A DNA stretch of 64,000 nucleotides from an uncultured Bacteroidota bacterium (GCA_903905065.1 CAIVEW010000012.1:1-64000), one strand, 5' to 3'; positions 43,702 through 52,613 are shown, counted from the stretch's first letter. Notes: a model not told the origin generated them from the letters alone. Translations and numbers: made by a program.

Positions 43702-44064
43702 ATGAATAAAAGGTTTTCTTTACTGGGCCGCGTTTCGGTTGCATTTTTTCTTCTTAGCAGCGTTTTTGTTTCTATGGTACCACCCGTGGCGCCGGGAGCA
43801 AAACAACGAGGAAATATCACTTCATTTATCAGATCGTTGCAATCTGCGCCTGTTTACTCCCTCACCTGCAAGAAGTCTGCTGCCGGTAACGGCCACATCA
43901 AGGTGAGGTACATGGGTGGTGATTGTAGTTATGATCCGTTTTTTTTGATTGGCAACCGCCTTGTTTCCTATAGCGGGTTTCACACAGCTGGTAACCCGGT
44001 TTCGTATGTCTTGCTACAGCGGCACTTTTCATTTAAATTAAGAGGGCCGCCGGTTGATGTATAA
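43702..44064 (+). CDS. Hypothetical secreted protein
   Basis: A 120-residue protein with an N-terminal hydrophobic segment (about residues 8-28) that could be a signal peptide. The mature part is short, basic and has two Cys (CKKSAAG, GGDCSYD) that could pair. I do not recognise it. It has its own strong promoter at 43656-43685 and is followed 86 bases later by the OmpA lipoprotein gene. Confidence 0.6.
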   Translation: MNKRFSLLGRVSVAFFLLSSVFVSMVPPVAPGAKQRGNITSFIRSLQSAPVYSLTCKKSAAGNGHIKVRYMGGDCSYDPFFLIGNRLVSYSGFHTAGNPVSYVLLQRHFSFKLRGPPVDV

Positions 44065-44123
44065 TATTAGCGGCGATAGTCAGATTTAACATTTCAAACA
44101 AAAATTACAAGGATCATTTTCTA

Positions 44124-44131
44124 TACTTTTG
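44124..44131 (+). promoter_or_regulatory. -7 box TACTTTTG of the OmpA-like gene
   Basis: A perfect TAnnTTTG element 19 bases upstream of the ATG at 44151. A-rich leader between. Confidence 0.6.
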
Positions 44132-44150
44132 CACACTTAAAAAAAACAAA

Positions 44151-44999
44151 ATGAAATTTAAACACGTAGTGTTATTCGCAGTCGCGGGCCTTTGTATGGT
44201 TTCCTGCGTATCTTCTAAAAAACTAAAAGAGGAAAAAGCGAAAAATGCCAAACTGGATAGCGCGTATAGCCAGGAAAAGAAGTGGTATGCCGATTGCATG
44301 GACTCTTCACGTCTTTACCATGCTATGATAGGTGTGTTGCGCGACCGCCTCAACGACCAGAAAGCTACTAATGAACAAATGGTGAACCATATGAAAGACC
44401 TTTCGGTGCTTTCCGGTTCGCAATCCGAAAGCATTAATAAGTTCCTCGAGACCATGGGCGCAAAAGATGCTTATATTAAGGATATGCAGGCTGCCCTGGC
44501 CCGTAAAGATTCGATGAACATGGCCCTGATGATGAATCTGAAAGGCGCCATTGGCAATATGGATGACAAAGACATAAACATCAAGATTGACAAGGGCGTG
44601 GTGTATGTGGACATTTCCGATAAAATGCTCTTCAAAAGCGGGAAGTATGAAGTAAATACAAAGGCTAAGGAAGTGCTGGGCAAAGTAGCGAAAGTATTGC
44701 TTGCTCACCCGGAAATAGACTTTATGGTAGAAGGACATACGGACTCAATAGCGTTCAAAGAGGGGCTACTGGTGGATAACTGGGACCTGAGTGCAAAACG
44801 CGCAACATCGGTAATACGCATATTACAGAAAGAATACGGTATACCCGCAGGGCGTATGACTGCTGCCGGCAGGGGACAGTACAAGCCCCTTATGTCGAAT
44901 GACACAGAAGAAGGCCGCGCCGCCAACCGCAGAACCCGGATAGTAATACTGCCTGCCCTCGATCAGTTCTTTGACCTGATGGAAAAACCGAAACAATAA
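44151..44999 (+). CDS. OmpA-family lipoprotein
   Basis: A 282-residue envelope protein. A lipoprotein signal ends in LCMVSC with Cys19. A coiled-coil-like helix follows (about 25-125, KLKEEKAKNAKLDSAYSQEK). A C-terminal OmpA peptidoglycan-binding domain follows (about 155-270) with VEGHTDSIAF, NWDLSAKRATSVIRIL and NRRTRIVILP. It would tether the outer membrane to peptidoglycan. It has its own promoter and a hairpin terminator. Confidence 0.92.
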   Translation: MKFKHVVLFAVAGLCMVSCVSSKKLKEEKAKNAKLDSAYSQEKKWYADCMDSSRLYHAMIGVLRDRLNDQKATNEQMVNHMKDLSVLSGSQSESINKFLETMGAKDAYIKDMQAALARKDSMNMALMMNLKGAIGNMDDKDINIKIDKGVVYVDISDKMLFKSGKYEVNTKAKEVLGKVAKVLLAHPEIDFMVEGHTDSIAFKEGLLVDNWDLSAKRATSVIRILQKEYGIPAGRMTAAGRGQYKPLMSNDTEEGRAANRRTRIVILPALDQFFDLMEKPKQ

Positions 45000-45018
45000 T
45001 TTTCCGCGAAAAAGAATA

Positions 45019-45054
45019 AAGAAGCCCTGCAGGAACCAACTGCAGGGCTTCGTC
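45019..45054 (+). terminator. Terminator of the OmpA lipoprotein gene
   Basis: GAAGCCCTGCA pairs perfectly with TGCAGGGCTTC (45021-45031 with 45041-45051). The following sequence (GTCTTTG) is only moderately T-rich. A second small hairpin (CGGGCGA...TCGCCCG, 45101-45119) lies further on; the rest of the gap to 45291 shows nothing else. Confidence 0.7.
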
Positions 45055-45291
45055 TTTGACATTTATACCATTTACTATCAGATAGGGCCAGGTTCGTAGC
45101 CGGGCGAATTACTCGCCCGCTTATATATTTAGCTATCCAGCAGTTTGTTTATTATTACAAGCGTGGTCAATAAAGGAGAAAGATACTAATTGTTGTTGCA
45201 TATATGCGGGAAAGATGTGTGTAAATTATAAACAGCAAACATTATGCCAAGTTTCAATGCAATGAAAATAATATGGGTGTGATGATATAAA

Positions 45292-46338
45292 TTACTGCAC
45301 AAACGGATCTACAAACCGCCGGTCATAGATGAAGCTTTTATCAGTAAGAGTAAGCAGAAAGGTGAGGAGGTACTTTTTGTCCTGTTCGGTTAGCGTACCG
45401 ATCTCGTACATTTCTTTTGTAGCAAGCGGTGTGAAGTTTTGCGGTGAGCCATAATGGTCTAATACGTTCTTCAGTTTCCTGAACCGGCCGTCGTGCATGT
45501 AGGGGTAGGTCATTTCTATGTTGCGCAGGCTGGGCACCAGGAATTTATAGTCATCAAACTGGTCGCCGGTGATCGCGCTTCGTCCTTTGTCTTTTAGCGC
45601 GGTGTCTGGCTTCAGGCCATTGTTCCGGTAAGTGTTGTCGGTAAATAAGGGTTCTTCGTGGCAGGAGGCACATTTCTCCCGAAATATCTCCAGGCCATTT
45701 AGCTCAGCCATTGAAAAGGTATCTTCTCCCCTCATGAACTTGTCATAGCGCGAATTTGCAGAGATCATCAACCCCGTGAATTGAGCAAGGGATTTCAGTA
45801 TCTTTTCAGAAGTAATCGATGTATCGCCGAAAGCCGCCCGGAATTCTTCAATGTACTGTTTATTGTGCTTTAGTTTTTCGATCACATGGGCTATTGATTC
45901 ATTCATTTCAATAGGGTTCGTGATAGGGCTAAGCGGCTGAACTTCGAGATGGTTCACGCCGCCATCCCACATGAACGCATCCTTCCAGATCAGGTTTTGC
46001 AGCGCTGGCACGTTTCGTTTGCCTATGAGGCCATTGATCCCGTGGCTCAGTGCATGGTCTATATGGCCAAAGGCGGCAATGCGCTGGTGGCAACTGGCGC
46101 AGCTTATGGTGCTGTCTTTAGAAAGGATGGGGTCGTAGAACAGCTTTCTGCCAAGCACAAATATCTCTGGGCTGGGCTTATTGTTTTTGAACCGGTAGTG
46201 TGGTTTTGGAAAGCCCTTGGGTATCTTTACCGCAACATCCTCACTAGTAATAATAAAGTATTTGTTCACCCCCGTGAAACCGAACAGAATCGTGCATACT
46301 GCAAGGATAGATAATATGGCAACGGTTTTCTTTTTCAT
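45292..46338 (-). CDS. Di-heme cytochrome c peroxidase/MauG family protein (MbnH-like)
   Basis: A 348-residue periplasmic protein with signal peptide or anchor (about residues 1-24) and two c-type heme sites: CASCH at residues 80-84 and CASCH at 223-227. The MauG/CCP fold is shown by GRKLFYDPILSKD, PALQNLIW, NPIEMNESI and PYMHDGRF. Such enzymes either remove H2O2 or oxidise residues of a partner protein. The start codon overlaps the stop of the MbnP-family gene by one base (TAATG), and in methanotrophs MbnH (a MauG relative) oxidises a Trp of MbnP. That pairing is the best guess here. A YHYH protein lies upstream. No T9SS tail. Confidence 0.9.
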   Translation of the reverse strand: MKKKTVAILSILAVCTILFGFTGVNKYFIITSEDVAVKIPKGFPKPHYRFKNNKPSPEIFVLGRKLFYDPILSKDSTISCASCHQRIAAFGHIDHALSHGINGLIGKRNVPALQNLIWKDAFMWDGGVNHLEVQPLSPITNPIEMNESIAHVIEKLKHNKQYIEEFRAAFGDTSITSEKILKSLAQFTGLMISANSRYDKFMRGEDTFSMAELNGLEIFREKCASCHEEPLFTDNTYRNNGLKPDTALKDKGRSAITGDQFDDYKFLVPSLRNIEMTYPYMHDGRFRKLKNVLDHYGSPQNFTPLATKEMYEIGTLTEQDKKYLLTFLLTLTDKSFIYDRRFVDPFVQ

Positions 46339-47096
46339 TAATTCACAGATAGAACGGAAAACATACCCATATAATTGTTTGCGATAGTGGCAGCGTTGTG
46401 GAAATCAGTAACGGAAGAGAGTGTGGAAAAATCTATCGCGGTAGAACCCTTTAATATTTCCGCTGCGTCAGCCTTCAGGTGCAGTTCTTTGGTGCCGGCA
46501 TTATTAACGGTAAATGGCTGTGCGAAGCGCAGCGATACTTGCCTGATGCAGTTGGCAGGCGCCTTGTAGCCGCCTATGTGGTATTCAAACACATTCCCGG
46601 AAGATTTCGACGCCGGTGACTTGCCTTCAAGTTTCAGGAAAATATACCCCGTATTCCACGCCCAGAACATGGCGTTTACAGGGTCCAGCGCTCCGCTTTG
46701 GGCACCGCTGCAGTTGTGCAGGCTATCAACGCCTATAATAAATTCTATGCCGGAGTATTCACCAGTTGGTATATCGAGGTCTATTTTTTTTGATGGGCTT
46801 TCGTCTTCATCTACAAGATAGTAGTCGTTAAAAACTACATCAGTGCCGTTTGTTTTTTTTAGGTGAATGTTGCCGACATAATATTTGAATTTGGTGATAG
46901 TAAAAGGTTGGCCAAAGGCATTATTGTAGATAACGGTATCGAGTTGCAGCAACTTATCGCCCACATAGTGGTGGAACGTTATAGTAAACTTGCCCCCCGA
47001 TGGCTTTGTAAAAGACATGGCAGCCCAAAGGGCTGCCATGCTGAAGACTATTGTTAGTAATTTCTTCAATTCAATTTTTGGAATTTGGTATTTCAC
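46338..47096 (-). CDS. MbnP-family protein
   Basis: A 252-residue exported protein with signal peptide (about residues 10-30). The mature part carries the MbnP family blocks: FTITFHHYVGDKLLQLD, KFKYYVGNIHLKK, GVDSLHNCSGAQSGALDP, MFWAWNTGYIFLKLEG and EYHIGGYKAPANCIR. MbnP in methanotrophs binds copper and has an oxidised Trp made by its di-heme partner MbnH. Here two Trp sit close together in FWAWN and two Cys in the mature chain could form a disulfide. The gene overlaps the di-heme gene by one base and lies 19 bases after the YHYH gene. Metal bound is unknown. Confidence 0.88.
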   Translation of the reverse strand: MKYQIPKIELKKLLTIVFSMAALWAAMSFTKPSGGKFTITFHHYVGDKLLQLDTVIYNNAFGQPFTITKFKYYVGNIHLKKTNGTDVVFNDYYLVDEDESPSKKIDLDIPTGEYSGIEFIIGVDSLHNCSGAQSGALDPVNAMFWAWNTGYIFLKLEGKSPASKSSGNVFEYHIGGYKAPANCIRQVSLRFAQPFTVNNAGTKELHLKADAAEILKGSTAIDFSTLSSVTDFHNAATIANNYMGMFSVLSVN

Positions 47097-47115
47097 CCTT
47101 GGAATTTCGACAAAG

Positions 47116-48357
47116 TTACTTCTTTACGATTTTTTCGGTAACCGTTTTTCCACCGCCTTGCAGTGATAGCATGTACATACCGGCAGGCAGATCGCTCATA
47201 TCCAGGGTGTAAGCCATGCTGGGCTGCATATAGTCGATGGTCTTCAGCAGGCGGCCATCTGTATTATAGAGGCTTCCTTTTACGTTGTTTACGCTGGAAA
47301 GGTCCATATAGATGTATGCATAGTCATCCACAGGATTAGGTACTACCTGGTATTTGATATTGGCGGCAGGTGCCTTCACGTTTGTAGTGCCGTAGTAGGT
47401 CGTATCAGGGCCTATCACAGGATTCTTAGGGTGTGTGCTGGCCGGATAGCCATAGTACTTGGGGCCAAGCACAAAAGGATAAACCGGATTCAGGTTTCCA
47501 TCAATAGTTACAAAGTACGCATAGGTGCCTGATGGATAATCAGGTGTGACGCAATAGCGGCCGTTATAATAGTCAAGATCACCGGCGCCTGGGGTATAAA
47601 CATAGTCCTCGCACATGTTACCCAGCGGGTAAGTGCTGATGGGGTGCGGCCCGCCCGCCCTGGTGGTATCTGTTGTCAGTACGTAGCTGCTGTGCATTCT
47701 TTTTACAGTGCCGGGCGTCATGGCGCTGGCATAGCCATATGCGCCATAAATAGGGAAACCATCAAACGCATAACCGATAATAGGGGAGTGGTGGGTACTA
47801 TCTGCATCATTGTAAAGGCACTTAGGGTTTACGTGATTGTGGTAACAGCCACTCTGGTCCGGGTGGCCAAGGCAGTTGTCGAAGCTCACACCTTCATACA
47901 CCAGCGCATTACGGTTCCAGCCCGTACCGGATGTGTCTTCACCCATGGAAAAATTACTGGAGGCATTATTCCAATAGTGCGCGTCTTTCTGATTGTAGAT
48001 AGCTACGCCGTTGCTCCATAATCCAATGGGGCCAAGGTAAGTCCATATAGCGTGTGCGGTATCCTGTGAAGGATTGCGTGGGAATTCGCAGTCAAAGTAT
48101 TGTGGTGCGGGTACATTTGGGTTGCCGGGCCAGGGGCCAACCGCGTAGTTGGCAATGGAATTGCAGGTCACGTAAACTTTGCTGGCAGAATATTGCACCA
48201 GGAGTACATTAGACTCATAGCCCTGGTTACCCCCGGTATCGATGTTGGCCAGGGAGTCAGGGTTGATGATCCAGGAAGTAATATCTGGTCCTACCTGGGC
48301 ATTTGTTTTCATTGCCAGCACGAAAAAAAGCGATGCAAATAATAAGGTCTTTTTCAT
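47116..48357 (-). CDS. YHYH-domain protein with T9SS sorting domain
   Basis: A 413-residue exported protein. Signal peptide about residues 1-20 (MKKTLLFASLFFVLAMKTNA). The YHYH-domain core is clear: GCYHNHVNP with His residues, GYAFDGFPIYGAYGY and NGRYCVTPDYP. A C-terminal T9SS type A sorting domain (VPNPVDDYAYIYMD ... PAGMYMLSLQGG) spans the last ~80 residues. YHYH proteins are of unknown function; the His-rich core could bind metal. The frame is open 22 codons upstream; the ATG at 48357 opens the signal peptide. It is the first gene of the cassette with MbnP and the di-heme protein, which share its strand. Confidence 0.88.
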   Translation of the reverse strand: MKKTLLFASLFFVLAMKTNAQVGPDITSWIINPDSLANIDTGGNQGYESNVLLVQYSASKVYVTCNSIANYAVGPWPGNPNVPAPQYFDCEFPRNPSQDTAHAIWTYLGPIGLWSNGVAIYNQKDAHYWNNASSNFSMGEDTSGTGWNRNALVYEGVSFDNCLGHPDQSGCYHNHVNPKCLYNDADSTHHSPIIGYAFDGFPIYGAYGYASAMTPGTVKRMHSSYVLTTDTTRAGGPHPISTYPLGNMCEDYVYTPGAGDLDYYNGRYCVTPDYPSGTYAYFVTIDGNLNPVYPFVLGPKYYGYPASTHPKNPVIGPDTTYYGTTNVKAPAANIKYQVVPNPVDDYAYIYMDLSSVNNVKGSLYNTDGRLLKTIDYMQPSMAYTLDMSDLPAGMYMLSLQGGGKTVTEKIVKK

Positions 48358-48578
48358 TTTCTGTGTGATTTTGTTTTTGCTTGATCCATTTTTTAGACGG
48401 TCACTTATTAAAATTCCTTTCAAGGAGCTAAAAATAATTTTTTAGCCTGTTAGTCGCAAGGCTTCGTACTAAATTTAATTTAATTTGATTTGCGCTGGTT
48501 TGAAGCACTCCGGACGTAATTCAAAAATATATCTTATCTTTCACCCTATTTTCTACATTTACTTTTAACATAAATATT

Positions 48579-51500
48579 ATGTTGTCCACCGCTACTTGTA
48601 ATGGCAGGAAAACTGCATTATTGCTTTTTGTTTCAGGGATATTATTTTGTTCGGGTGCTTTTGCCCAGACGGGTACCTGGACTGCGCTTGCCCATGTGCC
48701 TACTCATTATAACGCCGGCGTCATGCTGCTGATGACTGATGGCACGGTGATTTGCAAAAACTCAAATGGTACAGGAAATGGTACCGGGTGGGATAAACTG
48801 ACGCCGGTGAACGGCAGCTATGTAAATGGCACATGGTCTACTATTGCCTCGATGGCGAAGGACCGATTGTATTTCTCCAGCCAGGTACTACCAGACGGAC
48901 GTGTGTATGTGTGCGGCGGTGAGTATGGTGCTGGGGGAAAATATGGAGAAGTGTATAGCCCGGCAACGAATACGTGGACCAATACAGGTGGCGCGGCACA
49001 TGTGTTTCCTAACGTAATATCAGATGCCAACTCTGAAATTCTTTATAACGGCAATGTGCTACAGGCCTCCGTGGACGAGTCAGGAACAAATCTCAATTAC
49101 CTCTGGAATCCAACAACAAATACCTATACAGCGGGGCCCAATTGCCTGCGGATAGATAATGAGGCTGTATGGGTGAAGCTGCCAGACAGCAGTATCATCT
49201 TCCAGGATAACTATGGCGAGACATCTGAAAGGTACATGCCGAAGACAAACACCTGGATCAATGATGGCACTTCACCTGTAGAACTTTTTGACCCCTACGG
49301 TAGTGAGGCCGGTGCCGGATTTACGTTGCCTGACGGTCGTGTTTTTTTTATTGGATCTTTACCTAATACCGCATATTACACGCCTTCGGGCAGTACCACC
49401 CCTGGCACCTGGGTCGCCGGGCCAACGATTCCCGGCGCTTACGGCGCTGCAGATGCTCCTGCCGCAATGATGCCAAACGGGAAGATACTGCTGGCGGTTT
49501 CTCCTACCCCCACTAATGCAAATCATTTTCCGTCCCCTACAAAGTATTATGAATTCGACTACACGACTAACACCTTTACAGCGGTAGGCGCACCCGGTGG
49601 CGGTACGTCTACTGCCAATGCCTGTTACATTGGTAATATGCTCGACCTGCCGGATGGAACCGTTCTTTTTTGCAACCAGGGTGATGACCAATATTATGTG
49701 TACACTCCGGGTACGGGCCCGCTCGCTGCGGGTAAGCCCACGATCAGCGCGGTGAACAGGTTGAATTGTGACACTTTCCAGGTTGCAGGTACGTTGTTTA
49801 ATGGTATCACGGAAGGTGCTGCTTATGGAGACGACTGGCAGGAAGAAACAAACTATCCTATTGTACGTTTGACGAACGCTACGAATACGTATTACGCCAC
49901 TGTTTATGACTGGAACCGTATCGGTGCGGTTATGACCGGTTCTTTGCCCGATACAGCGATATTCCAGTTGCCGGCGGGCTTGCCTGTTGGTACTTATTCC
50001 GTTACCGTAATCGCGAACGGAAATCCTTCGGCTCCTTTTACCATTAATACCAGCCTTGCTATTGCGCCAACGCTGCCGAACGCATGTATCGGCTCAACAA
50101 CTACACTAACTGATGCACAGACTATCGGTGCCTGGAGTAGCTCTAATACCACTATTGCCAGTATAGGCACCGATGGTGTTGTTACCACAGGCACTACCGC
50201 AGGGACCGCAACTATTTCCTATTCTATCGGCCAATGTTACGCTGTAGCAACCCTTACCGTTAATCCGCCACCAGCGGCTATTACGGGTACACCCACTGTT
50301 TGCCAGGGATTGACCACCTCTTTAAGCGATGTTACTACAGGTGGTACCTGGATAAGCGGCAGTACGAATGCTACTGTTGGTACCTCATCGGGTATTGTGA
50401 CCGGCGTGACGGGCGGCACGGCGGCAATCACGTATACTGCCCCCACCGGGTGCACTGCGGAAACAGTAGTTACAGTTGGCGCGGCTCCAGCTATCTCCGG
50501 AAACCCTGTTGCGTGCGTGGGCACAGTGACTACGTTAAGCGATGTGCTGGCGGGTGGCTCGTGGAGCACTTCCGGCGGCGTTGCATCTGTGGATGGATCA
50601 GGAAATGTGACGGGCCTTTCTGCAGGTACAGCATCCATATCCTATACCACGCCCAGCGGTTGCGCCGCCTCTGTTATAGTGACCGTGAGCTCCCTAGCTG
50701 TTATTCCTTCTGTAAGCATAGCTTCCAGTGCAGGAGATATTTTGTGCGCCGGTGCAGGTGCAGCCACATTTACAGTTACAGAGACCAACGGAGGAAGCGC
50801 CCCAACTTACGAGTGGTATGTTAATGGTTCCCCGGTAAGCGGCGGGACAACCTACACTTACACGCCAGCCAATGGGGATATAGTGAAATGTGTACTCACC
50901 AGTAATGCCGCCTGCGCAACGCCAGACAGCGCAGTTTCTGCTATTACTATGACGGTATCTCCATTACAATCGCCTTCGGTGAGCATCACTTCCATACATT
51001 CAGACAGTACGTGCACCGGTGATACTGTGCAGTTTGCAGCGGTGCCCGTGTATGGCGGCACCGCGCCTACCTACCTGTGGACGCAGAATGGGATCAATGT
51101 AGCTACCGGCCCCTATTATATTTACGCGCCGAGTGATGGCGATACGTTGATCCTTACGATGGAGAGCAACTATCCCTGCCTGCTAACAAACATTGCAGTG
51201 AGCAATGTGTTTGTCGTGCATGTTTTCCCTCATACGGTTAACTCTTTGTCGGTATCGGTATCTCAGTCAACCATAGGGTCAGGCGCTGTGGATACATTTA
51301 CGGCGACAGCCAGTGGCGCGGGTACTTCACCAATGTTCCAGTGGTACATCAATGGCAGCCCGGTTGCTGGAGCTAACACCAACGTATATATAACGGACTC
51401 TCTAAGGCAAGGGGAGATAGTGAATTGTGCGGAAACAGCCAGCTTCTTATGTTCGGAGCCTCCGTTTATATTAAGCGGTGGCATTTCAGTATCAGTAATA

Positions 51501-51791
51501 GCAAATGGGGTAAAGGAGATACGGAGTAACGCCGGTAACTTCACCCTCGTGCCTAACCCGAACAATGGACAGTTCACCATAAAAGGAAATGTGGCGGGCG
51601 CAGACAGCAAGGTGATCATACAGGTGACTAATGTGCTTGGGCAAACTATTTACCGCAAAACTGCGCAGGCAAGTAATGGCAGTTTGAGCGAGCAAATAGC
51701 TCTTGATAAATCAGTTGTCGCAGGCACTTACCAGGTAAGCGTTACCTCAGGTGAAGACCACGTTGTATTCCATGTGGTTGTTGAGAAATAA
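48579..51791 (+). CDS. T9SS-exported beta-propeller protein with Ig-like modules
   Basis: A 1070-residue secreted protein. Signal peptide about residues 1-29 (ending AFAQ). A kelch/galactose-oxidase-like propeller with E-set tail (about 30-490) is paralogous along its length to the head of the 2384-residue protein. About three Big_2-like Ig units follow (about 490-705). Two Ig-like units with an SVSITS opening and a third unit follow (about 708-980). A T9SS type A sorting domain ends the chain (LVPNPNNGQFTIKG). The last 1.09 kb (50704-51791) is paralogous to the end of the M4 protease gene. The expected copper-ligand His for a galactose-oxidase role is not visible. Likely a surface or matrix protein. 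Confidence 0.88.
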   Translation: MLSTATCNGRKTALLLFVSGILFCSGAFAQTGTWTALAHVPTHYNAGVMLLMTDGTVICKNSNGTGNGTGWDKLTPVNGSYVNGTWSTIASMAKDRLYFSSQVLPDGRVYVCGGEYGAGGKYGEVYSPATNTWTNTGGAAHVFPNVISDANSEILYNGNVLQASVDESGTNLNYLWNPTTNTYTAGPNCLRIDNEAVWVKLPDSSIIFQDNYGETSERYMPKTNTWINDGTSPVELFDPYGSEAGAGFTLPDGRVFFIGSLPNTAYYTPSGSTTPGTWVAGPTIPGAYGAADAPAAMMPNGKILLAVSPTPTNANHFPSPTKYYEFDYTTNTFTAVGAPGGGTSTANACYIGNMLDLPDGTVLFCNQGDDQYYVYTPGTGPLAAGKPTISAVNRLNCDTFQVAGTLFNGITEGAAYGDDWQEETNYPIVRLTNATNTYYATVYDWNRIGAVMTGSLPDTAIFQLPAGLPVGTYSVTVIANGNPSAPFTINTSLAIAPTLPNACIGSTTTLTDAQTIGAWSSSNTTIASIGTDGVVTTGTTAGTATISYSIGQCYAVATLTVNPPPAAITGTPTVCQGLTTSLSDVTTGGTWISGSTNATVGTSSGIVTGVTGGTAAITYTAPTGCTAETVVTVGAAPAISGNPVACVGTVTTLSDVLAGGSWSTSGGVASVDGSGNVTGLSAGTASISYTTPSGCAASVIVTVSSLAVIPSVSIASSAGDILCAGAGAATFTVTETNGGSAPTYEWYVNGSPVSGGTTYTYTPANGDIVKCVLTSNAACATPDSAVSAITMTVSPLQSPSVSITSIHSDSTCTGDTVQFAAVPVYGGTAPTYLWTQNGINVATGPYYIYAPSDGDTLILTMESNYPCLLTNIAVSNVFVVHVFPHTVNSLSVSVSQSTIGSGAVDTFTATASGAGTSPMFQWYINGSPVAGANTNVYITDSLRQGEIVNCAETASFLCSEPPFILSGGISVSVIANGVKEIRSNAGNFTLVPNPNNGQFTIKGNVAGADSKVIIQVTNVLGQTIYRKTAQASNGSLSEQIALDKSVVAGTYQVSVTSGEDHVVFHVVVEK

Positions 51792-51809
51792 AGATGTAAG
51801 GAGATACAA

Positions 51810-51842
51810 AGAAAGCGCTCTTTTGGGGCGCTTTCTTGTTTC
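51810..51842 (+). terminator. Terminator of the propeller gene
   Basis: GAAAGCGC pairs with GCGCTTTC around CTCTTTTGG-type loop and runs into TTGTTTC. It lies 19 bases after the stop at 51791. Confidence 0.75.
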
Positions 51843-51989
51843 AGCCAGAGGACTGCCGGTTTCTTGCAGAACGGCATACGAATCAGGGCAAGTCCTTCGT
51901 GGTGTCATATGGGTAAATGGCGCAAATACCGTGGCGGCTGGTGATGAAAACTTGCATTGGAATGAAAGGGAAAAGAAAAGGCGTGAAAT

Positions 51990-52024
51990 AAAAAAAGCCT
52001 CCGGGATACCGGAGGCTCAATAAA
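51990..52024 (-). terminator. Terminator of the minus-strand GPx-like gene
   Basis: On the minus strand GAGCCTCCGG, a GTAT-type loop and CCGGAGGC lead to a T-run. It lies 13 bases after the stop of the 52037 gene. Between it and 51842 the DNA (51843-51990) holds nothing recognisable. Confidence 0.85.
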
Positions 52025-52036
52025 ATCACAGCTCTT

Positions 52037-52573
52037 TTATTTTTCGATTGCTTCTACAATGGCAGGGTTTGTAACTCTTATTTTCGGGTCAAACTCTGCA
52101 ACTAACTGGCCTTTTTCATTTACGAGGTATTTTTGAAAATCCCATTTTATTTCGGTGTCTTTATACTTGCTGTACTTGCTGTTGAGCAGCCATTTGTATA
52201 TCGGAGCCGGATCGTCGCCGTTCACCACCACTTTCGCGGCCAGCGGAAAGGTAACATGGTAGTTCTTCTTTGAAAAGTCAACTTCTCTTTTTGAGCCGGG
52301 AGGCGGTCCATAATCGTCATCAAGGAAGCCGACCACTACGAGTTTGTCTTTATACTTCTGGTACAGTGCTTCTACCTCGGCATACTGTGGATTATCATCG
52401 GCCGTTGAGGGGGTGTTTACTATCAGTATTTTCTTCCCTTTGAACTTCGCAAAGTTTATGGTCTTGCCATCGAGCCCCGCAACCTTAAAATCGTAGATGC
52501 TTTTAGGAATACGTCCTTTGGCAGATACCATAAATGGGAACACAATAAAGAGAAAAATAACATTCATCCTCAT
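52037..52573 (-). CDS. Secreted glutathione-peroxidase-like protein lacking the catalytic Cys (copy 2)
   Basis: A 178-residue paralogue of the protein at 13293-13829, equal in length. Signal peptide about residues 1-18 (ending MVSAKG). Shared frame: SIYDFKVAGLDGKTINFAKFKG, ILIVNTPS, QYAEVEALYQKYKDKLVVVGF, PIYKWLLNSKYSKYKDTEIK, WDFQKYLVNEKG. The nucleophile region reads NTPSTADDNPQY, with no Cys or Sec, and the FPCNQF site is FLDDDY, so the catalytic Cys and Gln are gone here too. Both copies keep the Trp and change WNF to WDF. It is probably not a peroxidase. It follows a cytochrome c gene by 40 bases but has its own TACCTTTA box. Confidence 0.85.
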   Translation of the reverse strand: MRMNVIFLFIVFPFMVSAKGRIPKSIYDFKVAGLDGKTINFAKFKGKKILIVNTPSTADDNPQYAEVEALYQKYKDKLVVVGFLDDDYGPPPGSKREVDFSKKNYHVTFPLAAKVVVNGDDPAPIYKWLLNSKYSKYKDTEIKWDFQKYLVNEKGQLVAEFDPKIRVTNPAIVEAIEK

Positions 52574-52595
52574 AACCCGGTAGGTTTAGTTTTGT

Positions 52596-52603
52596 TAAAG
52601 GTA
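52596..52603 (-). promoter_or_regulatory. -7 box TACCTTTA of GPx-like copy 2
   Basis: TACCTTTA on the minus strand, one mismatch from TAnnTTTG, in the 40-base gap after the cytochrome c gene. GPx-like copy 1 has the same variant box at 13849-13856, so both paralogues share the same promoter sequence. Confidence 0.45.
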
Positions 52604-52613
52604 AAGATATAAT

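Noticed and set aside
51751-52023. 90-codon open frame overlapping the end of the propeller gene
   Set aside because: It starts inside the T9SS tail of another frame and runs through two terminator hairpins; no coding character.
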